From positions 21,038-85,037 of the forward strand of contig JANJUX010000017.1 of assembly GCA_024710355.1 (NCBI GenBank): DNA of 64,000 bases. Direction: 5' to 3'. Position numbers and translations under genes: made by a program. The DNA comes from Candidatus Rifleibacteriota bacterium (GTDB lineage: Bacteria; Muiribacteriota; Ozemobacteria; Ozemobacterales; Ozemobacteraceae). Under the pieces are notes generated by a model. That model made no database searches. It saw nothing but the letters and a program-made list of their open reading frames with translations, and was not told the origin of the DNA. Numbering within the stretch: position 1 is the first letter of the stretch; the number at the start of each line of letters is the position of its first letter. This document shows positions 60,475 to 64,000 of the stretch, in pieces.

Positions 60475-63308
60475 TGAAGATCAGCCCGCAGACCGCCGGC
60501 CCGTTCTATTCTGGTCAAAATCAGCAGTTTCTCGCCACTCTCGAAAATGTCGAAGGCACCGTGCGCTGGACCGCTTCTCCAAGCACTGACCCAACAAAAT
60601 ACGGTAGCATCAACATCAATACCGGTCTCTACAACGCTCCGTCGAACATCACTTCAACTGCAACCGTCACGATTCGCGGCGAACTGCTCGGGAATCCCGC
60701 TGTTTACGATGAGGTAAGCGTAGACCTGCTTACCCAGGTTGAAGTTGCCGTTAATCCGGCAAATTACAAGATTTCCAAGGGAGAGGTTGCCACAATTACA
60801 GTTCGTTTTGTTAACAGCAGTCAGATTGGTGTGGTTAACATTTCTGATGCCCTTGGCGGCACCGCGACAATGACGGCGCACCCAGGTCCGGCCGTTCCTC
60901 CGACCGACACTCTGGCGTCTTTGACCTATTACGCGCCGCCGGCAGTTCCGACGAATAACCCTGTGGCCCTGCGGATAGTCTCCAGCGAAGATCCTTCCAA
61001 ACAGACAACGGTTTTCTTCGAAATCAACGACGGACCGTATGTCTCTGTGTCTCCATCTTCAACCACAATGCGGCTGTTTGACGGTTCGGCCTATTTCGCG
61101 GCAGAAAGCTCGTCGAAAACTGCAGATCTGACGTGGCTGCTTCCAGATGGCGGCACTTTCTCTGACGGTACAACTGCTACCACAACCACAACAACCGATG
61201 GCAGACATACTATAAGAGTTTTCGCGCCTGCCGCCGGCGGCCCGACGATACGGCTTGGCGCATATTTTGTCGAGGGCGCAACCCAGTATGGTGCAACTTC
61301 GAGCATTTCTTTGACACCAAGGGTTTCAATAATCATAACCCCAAAATTGAAGAATCTTTATGTTGCTGATACGACTGGCCTTACTTTTCAGGCTACGGTT
61401 TCCAATACAACGAATAATCTGGTGTTCTGGGAATTCAAAAATGCATCGGATACGGAATGGGTAAGGGCAGATAACTATTCCAACACTTTCAACGGTGTTC
61501 TCGACACTTCGGGCATCGATGCAGTCTATCTGCCTCCAGATGACTTTCCTTCATCGCAGACTGTTGATGTGCAATTGATCAATGTGAGAGCTATAAGTCA
61601 GGATGACGCCACCGCCATCGCGGTTGCCAGCATCACCCTGCTGGAGGCACTGAAGGTGCGGCTTCATGATGGTTTTAACAGTGCCGCCCCTGATGTTACA
61701 GACGGCAGCGTGAACGTTACTCTTGAGGTCGGCTTGAGGCAGTTCTACGCCGCCGTGGGGCCGGTTACAGACCCCACTGTGAACACTTCAGTTACCTGGT
61801 ATGTTCAGAATATTGCCGGCGGCAACACTACCTACGGAACCGTCGACGCCACCGGTAAGTTCACCGCTCCAGATACGGCCCCACAGGCCGCCGTCACTTT
61901 GAAGGCAGTGAGCGTTTCGAGACCAACTGCCTTTGCCGAAACCACTATCAATCTTCTTGATTTCTGGGTGCCGCGCTCTGATAACCTCAAGAGCGTAACC
62001 AACGCCACCCATTCGATTTACAGCATTCAGATCGACCCCACAACCTCAGCGGGATCTGATCGAATCTTGTTTACAGGCACAAATGGAAACGGAATGTTTA
62101 GAACCACTATTGCTTCATCTGGAAGCGATTACAACTGGAATTCAATTGCCTGGAACGGTATTGCCAACTTGAACACCAGTTCGATCGGTCAAGGAAGTAA
62201 ATATATTGTTAATGATGTTTCGATGAGTATTCAGAACCCCGAAAGAGTCGTTGCGGCAACAAATGATGGCCTTTTTCTTATTATTAATGGAGTTGCTGAT
62301 ACCGCTTCTTTGACTGTGGATACTGTAAGGGATTCCGACCCTGGGCCCGGTGTCGCTCCATACTCAACGGTTTTCACAAATGTTTTCTCGGCAGTTAAAA
62401 TTGACCCGAGCGATGACACCTATCTTTACGCTGTTGGCCGCGACCACGGTGTATTGAGGTTTAGGTGGGATGGAGCGACATACGAATATGATGGGACTCT
62501 CTATGATGACAGGCAGAGCTACAGCATTCTTGGTTATGTTGAAGTTCCATGGAGCGGTGTCGGCGCACAAAACGCGACTTCTCCTGTGGTCGCAGGGACC
62601 TATGAGAGACCATATATTATTAACCTTTCGTCTGGAACAATGACGTTTACTTGTATTGAAATGAGTGCCCAGAATCCGAACATAATTTACGTGGGCTTCA
62701 CTGACTACCTTGAATCCAGAGATCCCGATGTCTTTAAAAACGGTTTTATCAAACTGTCGGGTGTTCGTTCAAGCGAGTATTTGGATGTTTCAAACAAGGA
62801 TGTTTACCTGAGGGGAAGTAAACCACCAGACGGAACCTATTATACAAGCTCGACAACTCTTCTTATTGCAACTGATCCGGTCACTTTGAACGGTTGGAAA
62901 TCCGTTGGAGCATATGGGGTTTATTACTTCGACACAGAGACGGGCTTAACTTTGTCTCTGGCGATAGACCCCAATATTCCGACTACCATATGGCGGGGAA
63001 AAAGCAGCGGTATTTCCAGGTCCACTGATGGCGGAAATAATTTCGTTGGTTCTTCTCTTTCTGTAGCCAATGTCAAAGATATTTTCATCGACCCGATCAA
63101 TACTATCAATGTTTACATCGGCACAGAAGCTGGTTTATATCGCACCCGTGATGCGGGTGCGACCTGGAAGCAGATAAAGTCAGGGCTTGAGGGGCATACG
63201 ACGATCAACGCTCTTGGCCTGACGCCAGGCGGGGTTGGTGCGCGGCGCATATTCTGTGGTACCACGAACGGCATATTCATGGGTCGCACGACGCTCGACC
63301 TCGAATAG
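56682..63308 (+). CDS. Giant repeat lipoprotein, C-terminal part (repeats, Ig-like, BNR propeller)
   Basis: Continuation of the same frame; the nominal start is a TTG at 56682 without a ribosome site, so independent translation is doubtful. Repeats continue to ~60470 (see repeat entry). Four or five Ig-like domains follow (VRWTASPSTDPTKYGSINI near 60565; VTWYVQNIAGGNTTYGTVD near 61795). The last ~440 residues (~61990-63308) look like a BNR/sortilin-type propeller: ISRSTDGGNNF, GTEAGLYRTRDAGATWKQI, IFCGTTNGIF. If the TGA is not read through, this part lacks signal and anchor and is a pseudogene fragment. Surface adhesion is inferred. Confidence 0.72.
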   Translation: MLVSEVTPATPTILVNMGDAVTNRSKVQVKVLSSGIYAQMQLSNDGTFYNSAVASIADTLWDITRTDGQKTVYARFFNADTNESEVVYDLITARGPGSATISTSDVQPLNKNWVQLDLFADDAVDMIVTEDPAIKSLNSGWIPYQTSLVFPLGDKVGKRSVFAKFRNASVDWIETLPVQLDVTVNASAPTGNAAVFRATAAADSTRVTEVVPASMPIYLHFEITDGKTASIAWKIVPGGAAVPSPSDMKTEIVPVAPIVLNQADFGGYGIFNLYYQFSDGAGNKSAIGVSSIRLIDPNQVVTPTTGRVIINNGDSVSESSRLAVNLYSNNASKVRVAAIESFSLEPDISYIADPNGMNITFDMSPNTAGLKTVYARFESASGSFGFASDTITLIGPTNATMTVLDPQPLNKKWVELSLYAEKASRMLISQNLASFSNPALYWEPYAFRKVLSLEDKTGVQTIYCKFYNSTTTWVETDMLQSSVTVNSTAPSGNNAFFRAEVSSASALVAEISPASMPFYLHFDIKDSMSATVSYRLVRADAAVPTTLTDYSLPILPVRLNPEDFPGYGSFNLYYSFIDGVGNRTPVQVVSVKILEPSGGYSPVNGTVKINDGDQFTDRREVSLNMYSATATKIKVSQSETFSSVPQEDYIANAPGGVMVKSGFLLTPDIGTRTVYVRFEDASGSFVVVSDYINLVGPSSYSISTPDSQPLSTYTINLRPFAVNANEMIITEDYAQITNGTGWASFAFQLPFQMQISDGRHTIYAKYRNAGFVETPIMTLEVDAYGVPPATPTLTINSGDVSASDRKVSLLLFTEKGVRFRLSETVSFAGVPDENFVAGPDGKMVRPDYYLSPELGEKTLHVRYEDADGKLTYASDTITLLGPASYSLTTNDSQPLSTYTVNLRPFAYGANEMLITEDFAQLASQTLWASFSYSLNFPLAKTDGKHTIYAKYRNNGHVETPVISLDLNVAVAPPASPSIMLNGGDSFTNSSAVTVNVTTSADYSSIVRLSEDGDFFSVSDTAAVDQPFIFTGKLPGTKTVYARFKHNTRNEYITVSDTILARGPASATISTFDAQPMNKNWVALDLYAVGAARMLITDSIASFSSPSLYWEPYATQKVYSLGDKKGDRTLYCKFYNSATNWIETDAVSLNVSVIASSPSGNLATLRQTVAPTSDAVAQVPVGSLPIYLHFNINDANTSTASYQVASGGSPIPTVFKKTSLPVAPIVLDQADFAGNGTFNVYYKFSDGVGNETPLNIVSVKVLGPSLKISPQTAGPFYSGQNQQFLATLENVEGTVRWTASPSTDPTKYGSININTGLYNAPSNITSTATVTIRGELLGNPAVYDEVSVDLLTQVEVAVNPANYKISKGEVATITVRFVNSSQIGVVNISDALGGTATMTAHPGPAVPPTDTLASLTYYAPPAVPTNNPVALRIVSSEDPSKQTTVFFEINDGPYVSVSPSSTTMRLFDGSAYFAAESSSKTADLTWLLPDGGTFSDGTTATTTTTTDGRHTIRVFAPAAGGPTIRLGAYFVEGATQYGATSSISLTPRVSIIITPKLKNLYVADTTGLTFQATVSNTTNNLVFWEFKNASDTEWVRADNYSNTFNGVLDTSGIDAVYLPPDDFPSSQTVDVQLINVRAISQDDATAIAVASITLLEALKVRLHDGFNSAAPDVTDGSVNVTLEVGLRQFYAAVGPVTDPTVNTSVTWYVQNIAGGNTTYGTVDATGKFTAPDTAPQAAVTLKAVSVSRPTAFAETTINLLDFWVPRSDNLKSVTNATHSIYSIQIDPTTSAGSDRILFTGTNGNGMFRTTIASSGSDYNWNSIAWNGIANLNTSSIGQGSKYIVNDVSMSIQNPERVVAATNDGLFLIINGVADTASLTVDTVRDSDPGPGVAPYSTVFTNVFSAVKIDPSDDTYLYAVGRDHGVLRFRWDGATYEYDGTLYDDRQSYSILGYVEVPWSGVGAQNATSPVVAGTYERPYIINLSSGTMTFTCIEMSAQNPNIIYVGFTDYLESRDPDVFKNGFIKLSGVRSSEYLDVSNKDVYLRGSKPPDGTYYTSSTTLLIATDPVTLNGWKSVGAYGVYYFDTETGLTLSLAIDPNIPTTIWRGKSSGISRSTDGGNNFVGSSLSVANVKDIFIDPINTINVYIGTEAGLYRTRDAGATWKQIKSGLEGHTTINALGLTPGGVGARRIFCGTTNGIFMGRTTLDLE

Positions 63309-63330
63309 GATAGACACGAATAAGAGAAAA

Positions 63331-63370
63331 CCTGCCACAGATGAACACGGATAAACACGGATAAATCAGG
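63331..63370 (+). repeat. 10-bp-period repeat, left flank of GxxExxY gene
   Basis: CACAGATGAACACGGATAAA followed by CACGGATAAATC: successive ATGAACACGG, ATAAACACGG, ATAAATCAGG units. The last unit contains the complement of the GxxExxY stop codon. A weaker copy (GGATAGACACGAATAAG) lies at 63308-63324. An inverted copy lies at 63805-63860. Confidence 0.75.
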
Positions 63371-63740
63371 CGACGATTCTTTTCCATTCGAGGCGGGCGT
63401 GCCGGAAATTTATAATCAGGCCGACCTTGAGCTTCGCAAGGTGCAGGTAATTGATCATCTGCCCAATTTCGTTGGCTCCGATCTTATCGACGGTTTTAAT
63501 TTCGACAATAATTTTGTCGAACGCGATCAGATCCGGGATGTATTCGCCGACCAGGTGCCCCTTGTATTCGACAGCAAAGCGCTGTTGCCGGTCAAAGGGA
63601 ATCCCCTGCAGTGAAAACTCTACAGCAAGGGCCTTTTCATAAGGCTTCTCAAGTAATCCGTGCCCAATCGTGTTTATTACTTCGATGGCAGCCCCGATAA
63701 TTGCGCGTGTCTCACTCTCAAACAACAAATCTTCGTTCAT
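63366..63740 (-). CDS. GxxExxY protein (PD-(D/E)XK nuclease-like)
   Basis: A 124-aa protein of the GxxExxY family; start ATG 63740 with GGAG about 8 bases upstream, not the longer frame to 63986. The family motif is GHGLLEKPYEKAL (G, E, Y). A PD-(D/E)XK-like core follows: YIPDLIAFD and IIVEIKTVD (Asp, then Glu-x-Lys). Predicted nuclease fold; biological role is not known. The gene is bracketed by inverted copies of a 10-bp-period repeat, a context often seen around this family. Confidence 0.85.
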   Translation of the reverse strand: MNEDLLFESETRAIIGAAIEVINTIGHGLLEKPYEKALAVEFSLQGIPFDRQQRFAVEYKGHLVGEYIPDLIAFDKIIVEIKTVDKIGANEIGQMINYLHLAKLKVGLIINFRHARLEWKRIVA

Positions 63741-63804
63741 TTTTCTCTCCATTATTTTCTCTATCTCTATTTTACCATTTCTTCGTTTTTCCTTCTGATA
63801 AATC

Positions 63805-63860
63805 ATCGTCCATCCGTGGCCCGTTCTTATTTGCCATCCGCGTCTATCCGTGTTCATCCG
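63805..63860 (-). repeat. 10-bp-period repeat, right flank of GxxExxY gene (inverted copy)
   Basis: Minus strand: GGATGAACACGGATAGACGC and GGATGGC at 63860-63834, then a degenerate CCACGGATGG near 63820-63811. It matches the left flank (GATGAACACGGATAAACACGGAT) at 21 of 23 positions, in opposite orientation. The putative group II intron starts at the next base. Confidence 0.75.
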
Positions 63861-64000
63861 GTGCGCCAGGCAAAGCCTGGTCAATCTAGCTACATGAAAG
63901 GAGGTAGCCCCGGTAATTACTCGTTCATCGGGTAGTCGAACAGGCATCAGCAAGGGTAACCGACCTGATGAAGCCCAGTGAGACAAGTTCGCAAGCCGTA
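63861..64000 (+). mobile_element. Putative 5' end of a group II intron (runs off right edge)
   Basis: The segment begins GTGCGCCAGG-CAAA-GCCTGG: the group II intron 5' consensus GUGYG followed by the first domain I stem. Downstream is dense RNA-like pairing (CATCAG...CTGATG at ~63942-63970) and motifs such as AGTTCGCAAGCCGTA that resemble domain I of bacterial group II introns. The 5' exon would be the 10-bp repeat ending ...TTCATCCG. The catalytic domain V and a reverse transcriptase are not in the window, so this is a partial-evidence call. Confidence 0.6.

Noticed and set aside
63331..63370. The 10-bp periodic repeat as a CRISPR array
   Set aside because: Units are contiguous with no spacers and only two to three copies; no cas genes are present.

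Overview
The window reads as a chromosomal segment of a diderm-type bacterium of moderately high GC. It carries lipoproteins with lipobox cysteines, several type IV pilin-like proteins and RsbU/SpoIIE-type phosphatases. Housekeeping genes (F-type ATP synthase, polA, rimP-nusA-infB-rbfA-truB-ribF, recA, ispG) are full length and conserved. Gene content (many secreted repeat proteins, pseudopilins, multiple SpoIIE phosphatases, glycogen debranching enzyme) would fit a lineage such as Candidatus Riflebacteria, but this is a tentative inference and no rRNA or marker tree is available here. Genes start at ATG, GTG or TTG behind GGAG-type ribosome sites, and several promoters match a TTGAnn-17-TAAAAT type consensus.

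Layout. 1-2431 (minus): start of an F-ATPase operon, atpZ-atpI-atpB-atpE-atpF-atpH (atpH runs off the left edge); subunit c has the residues of a sodium-binding ring. 2454-2544 is a long hairpin with a U-tract directly in front of the operon. 2567-4555 (minus): glycogen debranching enzyme. 4684-8432 (plus): polA with a translationally coupled alpha/beta hydrolase. 8429-16012 (minus): the rimP-nusA-infB-DUF503-rbfA-nrnA-truB-ribF translation operon with a clear promoter. 16250-17905: lipoprotein peptide-binding protein. 17916-18932: DUF368 membrane protein. 19009-24721: two large convergent sensor phosphatases. 24808-25893: recA with a strong terminator. 26055-27239: anmK.

27229-33886 (minus) is a run made of a sugar ABC transporter (two permeases and a binding protein, no ATPase), a second DHH/NrnA phosphoesterase, a secreted TPR protein and an unknown membrane protein. 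33959-35587 is a secreted protein made of two similar halves. 35689-47316 (minus) is a compact seven-gene run: GGDEF diguanylate cyclase, two prepilin-like proteins, a SpoIIE-like protein with a damaged metal site, ispG, a beta-propeller protein and a membrane spermidine-synthase-like fusion.

47389-50807 holds a TPR protein, a pilin-head-like protein, tRNA-Arg(CCT), and a two-gene operon with a transglutaminase-elicitor-like enzyme. 50911-63308 (plus) is the most unusual region: three minor-pilin-like genes (PilV/PilW/PilX order) followed by a giant repeat lipoprotein where PilY1 would be expected. That reading frame of about 2,968 codons is interrupted by a single in-frame TGA at 56673-56675. 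The right end holds a GxxExxY nuclease-like gene between inverted copies of a 10-bp-period repeat, one of which abuts what looks like the 5' end of a group II intron running off the edge.
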